Source: an uncultured Clostridia bacterium
GTDB lineage: Bacteria > Bacillota > Clostridia > UBA1381
Assembly (NCBI GenBank): GCA_910579415.1
Contig: CAJTUY010000007.1
Coordinates: 1-33,752, forward strand
Length of the DNA: 33,752 nucleotides
Reading direction: 5' to 3'
The position numbers and the translations under genes were made by a program. Below, piece by piece: positions 16,034-24,296 of this stretch. Within the stretch, counting starts at the first letter, position 1. Each line of letters opens with the position of its first letter. Below the pieces are notes generated by a model. That model ran no database searches. It saw only the letters and a list, made by a program, of their open reading frames with translations, and was not told the origin of the DNA.

Positions 16034-18428
16034 CGGTTTCGTCCTCATAGTCAATATCATGCGGTTCAAGGTCAGCGCGGCTTACCAACACATCTCGCGG
16101 CTTTGAGCCGTTTGCACCGGAAATAATTCCGCGCGCTTCCATCTGGTCTATAATTCTGCCTGCTCTTGAATATCCTACGCTTAATCTTCTCTGGATACTT
16201 GAAGTAGAAATTTTTCCCTGACTTAACGCAAGTTCAATAGCTTCAGGCAACAGTTCGTCGCCGTCATCTTCAGTATCCGGAGTTACACCGTTTTCTCCTG
16301 TTGCGTGACGTTCTATTTCTTCTGCCAAATCCTCACTGTAATGAGTTTCTCCAACATTCTCTTTTATAAATTCAAGAACCTTTTCAATTTCAGGGTCATC
16401 AACAAATGCGCCCTGCACACGTGTAGGCGTACGCGCTCCTGACGGATAATACAACATATCTCCTCTGCCAAGCAGTTTTTCCGCACCGCCTTTATCAAGA
16501 ATTGTACGGCTGTCAACCTGACTCGATACAGCAAAGGCAATTCTTGACGGTACATTCGCCTTAATAAGTCCCGTAATAACGTCAACGGAAGGACGCTGAG
16601 TGGCAATTATCAAATGAATGCCGGCAGCTCTTGCAAGCTGTGTAAGACGGCATATATAGTCCTCAACTTCCTTTGCGGCAACCATCATAAGGTCTGCAAG
16701 TTCATCTATAATAACCACAAGCTGAGGTATCTTTTCTCCGCCCTCGCTTTCCATAAGTTTGTTATATGATTCAAGCTTTCTCACCCCTGTATTTTTAAAC
16801 AGCTCATAACGTCGCATCATTTCCGTAACTGCCCAGTTCAGCGCTCCTGCCGCTTTTTTGGGGTCAGTAACAACAGGCACCAGCAGGTGCGGTATGCCGT
16901 TATACACACCAAGCTCAACAACCTTAGGGTCAATCATAATAAGTTTTACGTCCTCCGGCGCAGCTTTAAAAAGTATACTCATTATCATAGCATTCACGCA
17001 TACACTTTTACCTGAGCCTGTTGCTCCCGCAATCAAAACGTGAGGCATTTTTGCAATATCGCCTATAACAACATTTCCGCCTATATCCTTACCAAGAGCT
17101 ATTGTAAGCTTTGATTTTGCTTTTTTAAAATCATCAGCTTCAAGCATTTCACGTATAGATACTGCGCTTACTTTATTATTTGGTATTTCTATTCCTACTG
17201 CCGCCTTGCCGGGTACAGGGGCTACAAGGACTGTTGAAACAGCTAAATTAAGCGCAATATCATCTGCCAGACCAACAATTTTTGAAAGCTTAATGCCTGT
17301 ATCAGGCTGTATTTCATATCGCGTTACTGTTGGTCCCTGAGTCACCTGAAGAAGCTTTGCTTTAACACCAAAATTATCCAATACTGATATAAGTTTCTCA
17401 GCGGTTCGGCGCATTTCGTCACGCTTGTCCCCAGAAGTCGCTTTAGGCTTATTAAGCAGAGTAATTTTGGGGAATACATATTCAACCGCAGGTTTTTCAA
17501 TTGCTTTATTAAATTCGTCATTAAATTCCTGTTTTTCTTTATCTGATATTTTTTCTGCCTTTTCAAGAATTTCTTCTTTTTTTATTTCTACTTCCGTGTT
17601 TAGCGTTTCTGATATCGGTTCAGAATTTTCCTCAGGCATGTTGCCGAAAATAGCATCAATTCCGTTTGAAAAATCATCTCTAATCTTTTCATCAGTATTT
17701 TTTATCTTGGCAGTTTTCTTTTTTTTGTTTGATTTAGAGTCTTTTTCTATATCAGCATCAAAAGAATTTGCCGCATCGAGAATACCGGATTCATCTGTTT
17801 CTTCAAAATAAACTTCTCCCTGCTCATACTGTTCTTCAATCAATCTTTCGCGTTCATCCATAAATTCAGAATATTTTTCTTTTGCACCGAAAAATGCAGT
17901 TTTAACCCATTTTCCAATCTCACTGAATATTGATACTCCGGTAATCAGACTTGCCAGAACAATAAGAGTTAAAGATAAAATTATATATGAAGCAATAGTC
18001 TGTACCATTTTAATCATAAACACAGATACACAGCCACCCAAAAGACCGCCGCCTGAGAAATCTGTATAACCGAGAAAAAATGATATTGATATATCGTTCC
18101 CCGAAGGCAGATTTACAAGAGCGCTGATATTCACCAAAAGAAGCAGAGAAAATCCTAGCTTTACCCAATATTTCTGTGTATCTTTTGTTTTTACGGCATA
18201 TGCGGACATTCCTGCCATAAGCAGAGGAATAAAAAAACCGCACACACCAAAAAGACCGCAGAAAACTTTTTTTACCCACTCGTTTACAATGCCGCCGTCA
18301 CCATAATCAATATACATAAAAACCGACAGAAGTATCGTAAGAATAATACTTGATATTATGTAAGCAGGTACATAGTTTTTTGACTTTGCGGTGCGTTTTC
18401 CTGATGTTTTTTTCTTTTTCGTTGCCAT
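16026..18428 (-). CDS. ftsK: FtsK/SpoIIIE DNA translocase
   Basis: An 800-residue membrane-bound DNA pump that moves chromosomes through division or sporulation septa. It has about four N-terminal membrane helices (residues 20-170), a charged linker (about 180-315), and the alpha/beta RecA-like motor with Walker A GATGSGKS (468-475) and Walker B LVVIIDELADLMM. It ends with the gamma winged-helix domain (about QGKISTSSIQRRLSVGYSRAGRIID) that reads DNA polarity sequences. Length fits Clostridial SpoIIIE/FtsK. It is the only such gene in this window, and the sequence alone does not say which of the two roles it has. The start at 18428 follows an AAAGG site. It heads the operon ftsK-ygiQ-folD-DUF4180. 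Confidence 0.95.
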   Translation of the reverse strand: MATKKKKTSGKRTAKSKNYVPAYIISSIILTILLSVFMYIDYGDGGIVNEWVKKVFCGLFGVCGFFIPLLMAGMSAYAVKTKDTQKYWVKLGFSLLLLVNISALVNLPSGNDISISFFLGYTDFSGGGLLGGCVSVFMIKMVQTIASYIILSLTLIVLASLITGVSIFSEIGKWVKTAFFGAKEKYSEFMDERERLIEEQYEQGEVYFEETDESGILDAANSFDADIEKDSKSNKKKKTAKIKNTDEKIRDDFSNGIDAIFGNMPEENSEPISETLNTEVEIKKEEILEKAEKISDKEKQEFNDEFNKAIEKPAVEYVFPKITLLNKPKATSGDKRDEMRRTAEKLISVLDNFGVKAKLLQVTQGPTVTRYEIQPDTGIKLSKIVGLADDIALNLAVSTVLVAPVPGKAAVGIEIPNNKVSAVSIREMLEADDFKKAKSKLTIALGKDIGGNVVIGDIAKMPHVLIAGATGSGKSVCVNAMIMSILFKAAPEDVKLIMIDPKVVELGVYNGIPHLLVPVVTDPKKAAGALNWAVTEMMRRYELFKNTGVRKLESYNKLMESEGGEKIPQLVVIIDELADLMMVAAKEVEDYICRLTQLARAAGIHLIIATQRPSVDVITGLIKANVPSRIAFAVSSQVDSRTILDKGGAEKLLGRGDMLYYPSGARTPTRVQGAFVDDPEIEKVLEFIKENVGETHYSEDLAEEIERHATGENGVTPDTEDDGDELLPEAIELALSQGKISTSSIQRRLSVGYSRAGRIIDQMEARGIISGANGSKPRDVLVSRADLEPHDIDYEDETDE

Positions 18429-18467
18429 AAAACATTGCCTTTCTTTAAAATATATTCATACATATTT

Positions 18468-18476
18468 ATCATACCA
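18468..18476 (-). promoter_or_regulatory. Candidate extended -10 promoter of ftsK
   Basis: On the minus strand, TGGTATGAT (18476-18468) fits an extended -10 (TGnTATnAT). No good -35 lies 17 bp upstream. It is about 40 nt before the ftsK start. Confidence 0.35.
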
Positions 18477-18505
18477 TACTTTAAAGAAAATTTCTACATT
18501 TGTTA

Positions 18506-19330
18506 TTAAACTGTAATATTAGTGTCAACAAGTTTTTTTATTATTTCCGTTTCAGTCAGCGTTTTTAGTATTTTTCCGTCAGAATTTGTAATATAGACAA
18601 TTCCATAATCACCAATCTTAAATTTTTTTGCTATCTGTTCATAGCTTTCACCATTTTCAGCCACTATATGTTTTACGCGCTTTTTACTCTTTTTTTCATA
18701 AAACATCAGTTCTTTTAAGAAGTCAGCATCATATTTTTCTTTTTGAGTAAAAATATTGCCTATCATTAGCGCTGAAAACAGCAGCACGGAAAAATTCATT
18801 TTTGTTTTATATACTACATATATACCCAGTGATGTTTCAATTGCTGCAATAACAACAGAAATAGCCGTCATAATTTTTATTGCCGTTCCTGAACCAAATT
18901 TATGAGCAAGTATTTTTTTTAGTATAATACCTCCGTCCAGCGGTACGGCAGGAAGCATATTCATTATGAAAAGCATAATATTGCAAATGTAAAAATATCG
19001 CACTGTTTCCACTGGATACAAACGATAAAAAATCGCTGCCATCAGCGCCGCAAGCACATTAAACAAAGGTCCGGAAGCATATAGTATTATCTCATCTGCA
19101 AGAGAATACACCATTTTATTTCCCAACTTCAAATTCACCCCAAACGGATACAGTGTAATATCGGAAATTTTAAGACCTATACATAATGCGGCGGCAGTAT
19201 GACAAAGTTCGTGCAAAAGCATTACGCAGTAAGGTATAATAAATCCATTTATTGTATGGAAAAATGCGCAAATAACAAACATTATTACAGTAAAAATATG
19301 TATTTTAATGTATTTTGAAAGTTTTATCAC
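18506..19330 (-). CDS. spoIVFB: SpoIVFB-like M50 intramembrane metalloprotease
   Basis: A 274-residue polytopic protein with zinc motif HELCH (His40, Glu41, His44) in an early membrane helix and a second motif LPAVPLDGG (third ligand Asp) in a later one. A C-terminal CBS-like domain follows (GESYEQIAKKFKIGDYGIVYITN). This layout matches SpoIVFB, the site-2 protease that cleaves pro-sigma-K in the mother cell. No spoIVFA-like regulator is adjacent, so the assignment could also be a general M50 protease. The start is GTG at 19330 with an AGGGGTG site. It lies just after the aminopeptidase terminator, so it is probably transcribed separately or by read-through. It ends 77 bases before the ftsK start. 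Confidence 0.75.
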   Translation of the reverse strand: MIKLSKYIKIHIFTVIMFVICAFFHTINGFIIPYCVMLLHELCHTAAALCIGLKISDITLYPFGVNLKLGNKMVYSLADEIILYASGPLFNVLAALMAAIFYRLYPVETVRYFYICNIMLFIMNMLPAVPLDGGIILKKILAHKFGSGTAIKIMTAISVVIAAIETSLGIYVVYKTKMNFSVLLFSALMIGNIFTQKEKYDADFLKELMFYEKKSKKRVKHIVAENGESYEQIAKKFKIGDYGIVYITNSDGKILKTLTETEIIKKLVDTNITV

Positions 19331-19366
19331 AAAAACACCCCTGTAATATAATATTCGCTTTAATCA

Positions 19367-19393
19367 AAAAGCAGTACAAAAAGTACTGCTTTT
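19367..19393 (-). terminator. Terminator after the aminopeptidase gene
   Basis: AAAAGCAGTAC (19367-19377) pairs perfectly with GTACTGCTTTT (19383-19393) around an A5 loop. On the minus strand TTTTTGATT follows the stem. It separates the aminopeptidase gene from the M50 protease gene. Confidence 0.75.
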
Positions 19394-19397
19394 AAAA

Positions 19398-20804
19398 CTA
19401 TCTGTTATTGTAAAATGCTACGTATGATTTATATGCCATATAAATATCACTCTTTGCTGTAACCTCAAACGGCGAGTGCATTGAAAGCACAGGTACACCG
19501 CAGTCAATGACGTCCATATTGAGATTTGCAACATACTGCGCGATAGTGCCTCCGCCGCCCTGATCAATCTTGCCAAGCTCACCCGTCTGCCATATAACAT
19601 TGTTATCGTCCATTATTTTACATATTTTGTATACAAATTCAGAATTTGCATCAGATGACGAGGATTTTCCGCGCGACCCTGTATATTTCATAAGAGCCAT
19701 TCCATATCCCGCAAAGGTTGAATTGTTTTTTTCAAAAACACCTTCGTAATTCGGGTCTACTGCGGCGCTTACATCCGAAGACATACATGCGGAATTTTCA
19801 ATTACAGTATTATAATCAACCACTGAACATTTACCTGTCATTTTTTCTATCATTTCTGCAACAGTCATACCAAAGAACGCGCTTAGCATGCCTGTATTTC
19901 CAGCAGAGCCAATTTCTTCTTTATCAACAAGTATAGCAACTGCTGTTCTTTTTGGGTTTTCAACATCAAATACAGCCTTTAGGGTTGTATATGCACATAC
20001 TCTGTCATCCTGACCATATGCCCCTACAAAGCTTTCATCCAGACCAACATTTCGTGCTTTAAATGCAGGAACAATCTCTATTTCAGCAGTAAGAAAATCT
20101 CGTTCAGTTATTCCATAACGCTCATTTAAAAGCTTTAATACAGAAAATTTCACTTTCTCCTTGATGTCATCGGCATCTATCGGCATACCCGCTATTAGGA
20201 CATTCAGCTTTTCTCCTTCTATTCCCTCTGTCATTTTCTTTGACATCTGGTCCTTCGCAAGATGCGGAAGCAGGTCTGTTATGCAAAATACCGGGTCTGA
20301 TTCTTTTTCCCCTATATTAAGTGTGATTTGTTTCCCCTCGTTTGTAAAAATCACACCATGAATTGCAAGCGGTATTGCAGTCCACTGATATTTCTTTATT
20401 CCTCCGTAATAATGAGTTTTTAAAAATGCCATATCGTTGCTTTCATAAAGCGGATTAGGTTTTAAATCAAGTCTTGGCGAATCAATATGCGCGCCTACAA
20501 GATTTATGCCGTTTTTAATATCATCACTTCCTATTACGGCAAGCAATATGTTTTTATTTCTGTTTATTTTGTATACTTTATCGCCTGTTTTTAGCTCCTT
20601 CTTTGAAGCAACATCCTCAAAGCCGCGTTCTTTTGCCATAGCCACTGCCTTTATGACACATTCTCTTTCGGTTTTTCCTTCATCAAGAAATGTGCGGTAT
20701 TCATCGCAAAGGCTTTGCATCTCCTGTTTTTGATTTTCAGTCAGCTCTTCATATACATTTTTGCGTTTATATGAAAGCCGTTCCAATTCTTGTTTTATTG
20801 TCAT
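19398..20804 (-). CDS. M18 family zinc aminopeptidase
   Basis: A 468-residue cytoplasmic metallo-aminopeptidase that removes N-terminal residues from peptides. The co-catalytic zinc ligands are visible in order: His in GAHIDSPRLDLKP, Asp in AYGQDDRV, the Glu pair in VDKEEIGSAGN, Asp in SSDVSAAVDPN, and His in SMHSPFEV. Length is typical of the family. The ATG at 20804 has a strong GGAGGT site at about 8 nt. It has its own terminator at 19367-19393 and is divergent from the ogg gene. It is possibly involved in peptide recycling; there is no sporulation-specific signature. Confidence 0.93.
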   Translation of the reverse strand: MTIKQELERLSYKRKNVYEELTENQKQEMQSLCDEYRTFLDEGKTERECVIKAVAMAKERGFEDVASKKELKTGDKVYKINRNKNILLAVIGSDDIKNGINLVGAHIDSPRLDLKPNPLYESNDMAFLKTHYYGGIKKYQWTAIPLAIHGVIFTNEGKQITLNIGEKESDPVFCITDLLPHLAKDQMSKKMTEGIEGEKLNVLIAGMPIDADDIKEKVKFSVLKLLNERYGITERDFLTAEIEIVPAFKARNVGLDESFVGAYGQDDRVCAYTTLKAVFDVENPKRTAVAILVDKEEIGSAGNTGMLSAFFGMTVAEMIEKMTGKCSVVDYNTVIENSACMSSDVSAAVDPNYEGVFEKNNSTFAGYGMALMKYTGSRGKSSSSDANSEFVYKICKIMDDNNVIWQTGELGKIDQGGGGTIAQYVANLNMDVIDCGVPVLSMHSPFEVTAKSDIYMAYKSYVAFYNNR

Positions 20805-20894
20805 TGTAATAACCTCCGTTTACTTATTATTAACATACATTCTACCACATATTCTCAAAATAGTCCACATTTTATACAAACTTATTTAATTTGA

Positions 20895-20923
20895 TTGATA
20901 AATTTATATCATTGTGCTATACT
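20895..20923 (+). promoter_or_regulatory. Promoter giving a predicted leaderless ogg transcript
   Basis: TTGATA (20895-20900), a 17-bp spacer and TATACT (20918-20923), preceded by TG (extended -10, TGCTATACT). The start is expected about 7 nt downstream at 20930, which is the A of the ogg ATG. No ribosome site is present, as expected for a leaderless message. Confidence 0.6.
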
Positions 20924-20929
20924 ACTATT

Positions 20930-21774
20930 ATGAATGTAGAATATTTAAATAAAAATTTAATTGTAACAGGTCTTAAGGATTTTAACCTGAAACACATATT
21001 TGACTGCGGTCAGTGTTTTCGTTTTAACGAGATTAGTAAAAACACATATTTCGGCATTGCTAAAAATAAGGCAATTAAAATATCCCAGTTTGGTGATACT
21101 GTAACCTTATATGATACCGAAAAAAATGACTGGGACAATATATGGTTTGATTTTTTCGACCTTTCCCGTGATTACGGAGAAATTAAACAAACTCTTTCTC
21201 CTACGGTGACGGAATACGGATTCTTAATCAGGATTTATGGGAGGCTGTTATTTCCTTTATAATTTCAGCCAGTAACAATATTCCGCGTATAAAAGGAATT
21301 ATCGAGCGATTCTGCAAAGAATTCGGCGAAAAAATCAGCTACATGGAACATACATATTATTCGTTTCCTACTATTGAAACAGTATCAGCGCTTTCAAAGG
21401 AAGATTTATCTGTAATTCGCGCCGGCTATCGTGATAAATATATTATAGATGCCGCTCAAAAATTCAAATCGGGCGAGATTTCGGAAACACTTCTGCGCTC
21501 AATGACTGCTGAACAGGCAAAAAAAATGCTCATGACAATAAACGGTATTGGCAACAAAGTAAGCGACTGTATCTTACTGTTCGGACTTCAAAAAGTAAAT
21601 TCTTTTCCAGTTGATGTATGGATTAAACGAATAATGGAATACTGCTATTTTAACTGTGAACAGAGTATTGATACAATATCACGTTTCGCTGTTGATAAAT
21701 TCGGTAATTTAGGCGGATTTGCACAGCAGTATTTATTCTTTTATGCAAGAGAAAATAAAATAGGTACAAAATAG
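20930..21774 (+). pseudogene. ogg: 8-oxoguanine DNA glycosylase (OGG-like), frame-disrupted
   Basis: Two frames together encode an OGG1-type glycosylase that would remove 8-oxoguanine. The first (20930 to 21262) has HIFDCGQCFRFNEI and WFDFFDLSRDYGEIKQTLS, then runs out of frame. The second, open from 21187 to 21774, resumes with GIRILNQDLWEAVISFIISA and the catalytic helix-hairpin-helix INGIGNKVSDCILLFGLQKV (catalytic Lys) then PVDVWIKR (catalytic Asp). The break lies near 21199-21225. Family members that I recall have roughly eight more residues there, so a small out-of-frame deletion is more likely than a one-base error. The C-terminal part alone would lack the N-terminal lobe. Probably inactive. 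Confidence 0.75.
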
Positions 21775-21818
21775 CTTTTTTTGCCTGTCAATGCTATTTT
21801 GTTTATCTCAGACAGGCA
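21766..21818 (+). other. Possible H-type RNA pseudoknot between ogg and the zinc-ribbon gene
   Basis: Two interleaved perfect inverted repeats. Stem 1 is ACAAAATAGC (21766-21775) with GCTATTTTGT (21793-21802), 10 bp. Stem 2 is TGCCTGTC (21782-21789) with GACAGGCA (21811-21818), 8 bp. The connecting loops of 6, 3 and 8 nt could span the stems. The region ends 5 nt before the first ATG of the zinc-ribbon gene. The function is inferred only. Confidence 0.35.
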
Positions 21819-21823
21819 GAAAG

Positions 21824-22450
21824 ATGTGGATTATTAAAGTGTTGGTAGACCTAAAAAGAATAGCTGCATATATATGCCCATTCTGTTCTAATATTTCAAC
21901 AAAATCAATTTCTGTTTTCAATTTTTCGGGTGATAAAAAGATTAACCTTATATGTCCTACTCACGGATGTCACGAGGTTTGTGCTTCTATTACTCCTAAA
22001 CATTCAAAATATAAAATTGATATAGAATGTCCGCTATGCGGCGGAAAACATTCATATACAGTTTCCAAAGAAACTTTTTGGCAGAAACCTCTGATATCAT
22101 ATAAATGTCCATCATCAGGAATAGACACCTTTTTCGCAGGAGAACCGCGTAAGGTTGAGCATGCGCTTGATGAGTATTCTGATATTTATTCCGATATTTT
22201 AGAGGACTTTGAAGAAATAATGCATGAAGACCCGTTTAATTTACTTTACGCAATGATTGAACGTCTGCACATTCTTCAGGATAAGCATCTCCTTTCTTGT
22301 ATATGCAACAGCGAAGATATAGACTTAGATGTTGAAAACGGCAGTATTGTTATGCGATGTGTTCATTGCGGACGTACAAAAAAAATAGAAGTTTCAGAGG
22401 ATTCGCTGCTTCGTGTATTAAATACAAATGCAATTATAATAGGCAATTGA
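21824..22450 (+). CDS. Multi-cysteine zinc-ribbon-like protein of unknown function
   Basis: About 208 residues from ATG 21824 (MWIIKVLVDLKRIAAYICPF). The start could instead be GTG 21839, which gives VLVDLKRIA; neither has a strong ribosome site. Several cysteine pairs look like zinc ribbons: CPFC, then CPTHGCHEVC, CPLCGGKH, a lone KCPSSG, CIC and CVHCGR near the C-terminus. An acidic helical segment (DEYSDIYSDILEDFEEIMHED) lies in the middle. I do not recognise a named family. I recall similar proteins in other Clostridia next to fba, but this needs a search. It sits between ogg and fba on the same strand, 51 bases before fba. A nucleic-acid or protein-binding role is only a guess. Confidence 0.7.
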   Translation: MWIIKVLVDLKRIAAYICPFCSNISTKSISVFNFSGDKKINLICPTHGCHEVCASITPKHSKYKIDIECPLCGGKHSYTVSKETFWQKPLISYKCPSSGIDTFFAGEPRKVEHALDEYSDIYSDILEDFEEIMHEDPFNLLYAMIERLHILQDKHLLSCICNSEDIDLDVENGSIVMRCVHCGRTKKIEVSEDSLLRVLNTNAIIIGN

Positions 22451-22501
22451 AAATAAATAATTTATATATTTATTCAATTTAATTTTAAGGAGGATTTTAA
22501 A

Positions 22502-23365
22502 ATGTTAGTTTCAGCAACAAAAATGTTAAATGATGCCGTTCAGGGTAAGTATGCCGTAGGTCAATTTAACATAAACAATCTTGAATGGACAAAGGCAATA
22601 CTCACTACTGCACAGGAAAATAATTCACCTGTTATTTTAGGTGTTTCAGAAGGCGCAGGTAAGTATATGACAGGCTTTAAAACCGTTGCCGCTATGGTAA
22701 GCGCAATGATTGATGAACTAAATATAACAGTACCTGTCGCCCTTCATTTGGATCACGGTACATACGATGGCTGCTACAAGTGTATTGAAGCAGGTTTTTC
22801 GTCTGTAATGTTTGATGGTTCACACTTCCCCATTGATGAAAATGTATCAAAGACCTCTGAGCTTGTTAAGGCTTGTCATGATAAAGGCATATCAATAGAA
22901 GCGGAGGTTGGTTCCATAGGCGGCGAAGAGGACGGTGTCGTAGGCGCAGGCGAAATCGCTGACCCGAACGAATGTAAAAAAATTGCTGATTTGGGTGTTG
23001 ATTTTCTTGCGGCAGGTATCGGAAATATTCACGGTAAGTATCCTGATAACTGGCAGGGACTTGATTTTGACGCACTTGCCAAGACAAAAGACCTTATAGG
23101 CGACCTTCCCCTTGTACTTCACGGAGGTACGGGTATTCCGGCTGATATGATTAAAAAAGCAATATCACTTGGAGTTGCCAAGATAAATGTAAATACAGAA
23201 TGTCAGCTATACTTCCAGGAGGCTACAAGAAAGTATATTGAAGCCGGCAAAGACCTTCAGGGTAAAGGATTTGACCCAAGAAAGCTGCTTGCTCCGGGTT
23301 ATGAAGCTATTAAAGTTATTGTCAAAGAAAAAATGGAACTTTTCGGTTCAATAAATAAAGCGTAA
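22502..23365 (+). CDS. fba: Class II fructose-bisphosphate aldolase
   Basis: A 287-residue zinc-dependent glycolytic enzyme that splits fructose-1,6-bisphosphate into dihydroxyacetone phosphate and glyceraldehyde-3-phosphate. I see AVGQFNINNLEW, the metal and catalytic segment ALHLDHGTYDGC, SVMFDGSHFP, EAEVGSIGGEEDG, the zinc-binding GNIHGKYPD and VLHGGTGIP, and the phosphate site KINVNTE. Length and motifs are normal. The ATG at 22502 has an excellent AAGGAGG site. The zinc-ribbon gene lies just upstream and a strong terminator follows. No clear promoter was seen in the 51-base AT-rich gap before it, so it may be cotranscribed with the upstream genes. Confidence 0.96.
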   Translation: MLVSATKMLNDAVQGKYAVGQFNINNLEWTKAILTTAQENNSPVILGVSEGAGKYMTGFKTVAAMVSAMIDELNITVPVALHLDHGTYDGCYKCIEAGFSSVMFDGSHFPIDENVSKTSELVKACHDKGISIEAEVGSIGGEEDGVVGAGEIADPNECKKIADLGVDFLAAGIGNIHGKYPDNWQGLDFDALAKTKDLIGDLPLVLHGGTGIPADMIKKAISLGVAKINVNTECQLYFQEATRKYIEAGKDLQGKGFDPRKLLAPGYEAIKVIVKEKMELFGSINKA

Positions 23366-23382
23366 TTCCGGTAATTATTATG

Positions 23383-23417
23383 CACCCCTTATCATAAATT
23401 TAATAAGGGGTGTTTTT
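23383..23417 (+). terminator. Terminator after fba that also holds the next gene's ribosome site
   Basis: CACCCCTTAT (23383-23392) pairs perfectly with ATAAGGGGTG (23403-23412), followed by TTTTT (23413-23417). The right arm contains AAGGGGTG, which sits 5 nt before the ATG (23418) of the deacetylase gene. One element may therefore stop fba transcripts and mask translation of the next gene. Confidence 0.75.
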
Positions 23418-24296
23418 ATGTTTAAATTTTTCAAAAAATTTTTATATGCAGCAATAACATCTGTACTTTACTGCGGAATTTTTGTACTTCTCTTTAATGG
23501 AATATCTGCTGTGCCTGTGCTATCCACTCAGGCGGAGGAGGTCAGGGAATTGCCTATTATAATGTATCACAGCGTCTTAAAAGATACTTCCCGGTCAGGC
23601 AAATACATTATTACGCCAAATACACTTATAAATGATATAAAGTATCTTAAAGAAAATGGGTATACCTTTGTTTCGATAGAAGAATTGATAAACTACACAC
23701 AATATCAAGGTGAACTCCCTGAAAAGCCTGTTATTCTAAGCTTTGACGATGGATGCTATAATAATTACGGCTATGTCAAGCCAATTCTTGAAAAATATGA
23801 TGCAAAAGCTGTTTTCTCGGTAGTAGGAAGCTATACCGATGAATATTCCAAATCCAATATTGCGAATTTGACATATGGTTACATGCGCTGGACCGACATT
23901 TATGACCTGTTCCTGAGCAGCCGCATTGAAGTAGGCAACCACTCCTACGACTTCCACTCAAACGATAAAGGCAGAAACGGAGCAGCCAAAAAACAGGGAG
24001 AAAATGCCGAAACATACAAAAATCTTTTTTATGCCGACACTGAAAAGGCACAGGAACGATTTATTGAAAAGACCGGATTTTCACCTGTCATTTATACATA
24101 TCCGTTTGGTTCTGCATGCGCGGAAAGCGAGCAAGTAATTAAAGAAATGGGCTTTAAAGCGAGTCTTAGCTGCAATGAAGGAATAAATTTGATAACACGT
24201 GACCCTGATTGTCTGTTTATGTTAAAGCGGTATAATCGTCCAAGCGGTGTTAATACATATGATTTCTTTGCAAAAATAGTGAAAACTCCCGCATGA
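23418..24296 (+). CDS. Polysaccharide (peptidoglycan) deacetylase family protein
   Basis: A 292-residue exported or membrane-anchored enzyme with a signal-like helix (about residues 8-36) and a NodB/CE4 domain. Motif 1 is SFDDG (Asp110, Asp111) and motif 2 is HSYDFH (His175, His180), which bind the metal. Motif 3 follows as TYPFGSA. Members deacetylate N-acetylated sugars in peptidoglycan or other envelope glycans. Whether this acts on vegetative wall or spore cortex is not shown by the sequence. The ATG at 23418 follows directly after the fba terminator and has AAGGGGTG as its ribosome site. No separate promoter was found, so it may depend on read-through from fba. Its last codons lie in the next terminator. 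Confidence 0.88.
   Translation: MFKFFKKFLYAAITSVLYCGIFVLLFNGISAVPVLSTQAEEVRELPIIMYHSVLKDTSRSGKYIITPNTLINDIKYLKENGYTFVSIEELINYTQYQGELPEKPVILSFDDGCYNNYGYVKPILEKYDAKAVFSVVGSYTDEYSKSNIANLTYGYMRWTDIYDLFLSSRIEVGNHSYDFHSNDKGRNGAAKKQGENAETYKNLFYADTEKAQERFIEKTGFSPVIYTYPFGSACAESEQVIKEMGFKASLSCNEGINLITRDPDCLFMLKRYNRPSGVNTYDFFAKIVKTPA

Noticed and set aside
17425..17811. Plus-strand open frame of 128 codons
   Set aside because: It is antisense to the low-complexity linker of ftsK; its Ser/Phe-rich make-up is explained by the Glu/Lys-rich codons opposite.
21343..21774. Independent gene for the C-terminal glycosylase part
   Set aside because: The frame is already open upstream and encodes conserved OGG residues before the ATG, so it is a piece of one broken gene.
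22452..22474. AATAAATA/TATTTATT inverted repeat before fba
   Set aside because: It is made only of A and T in an AT-rich gap, so it is weak evidence for structure or an operator.
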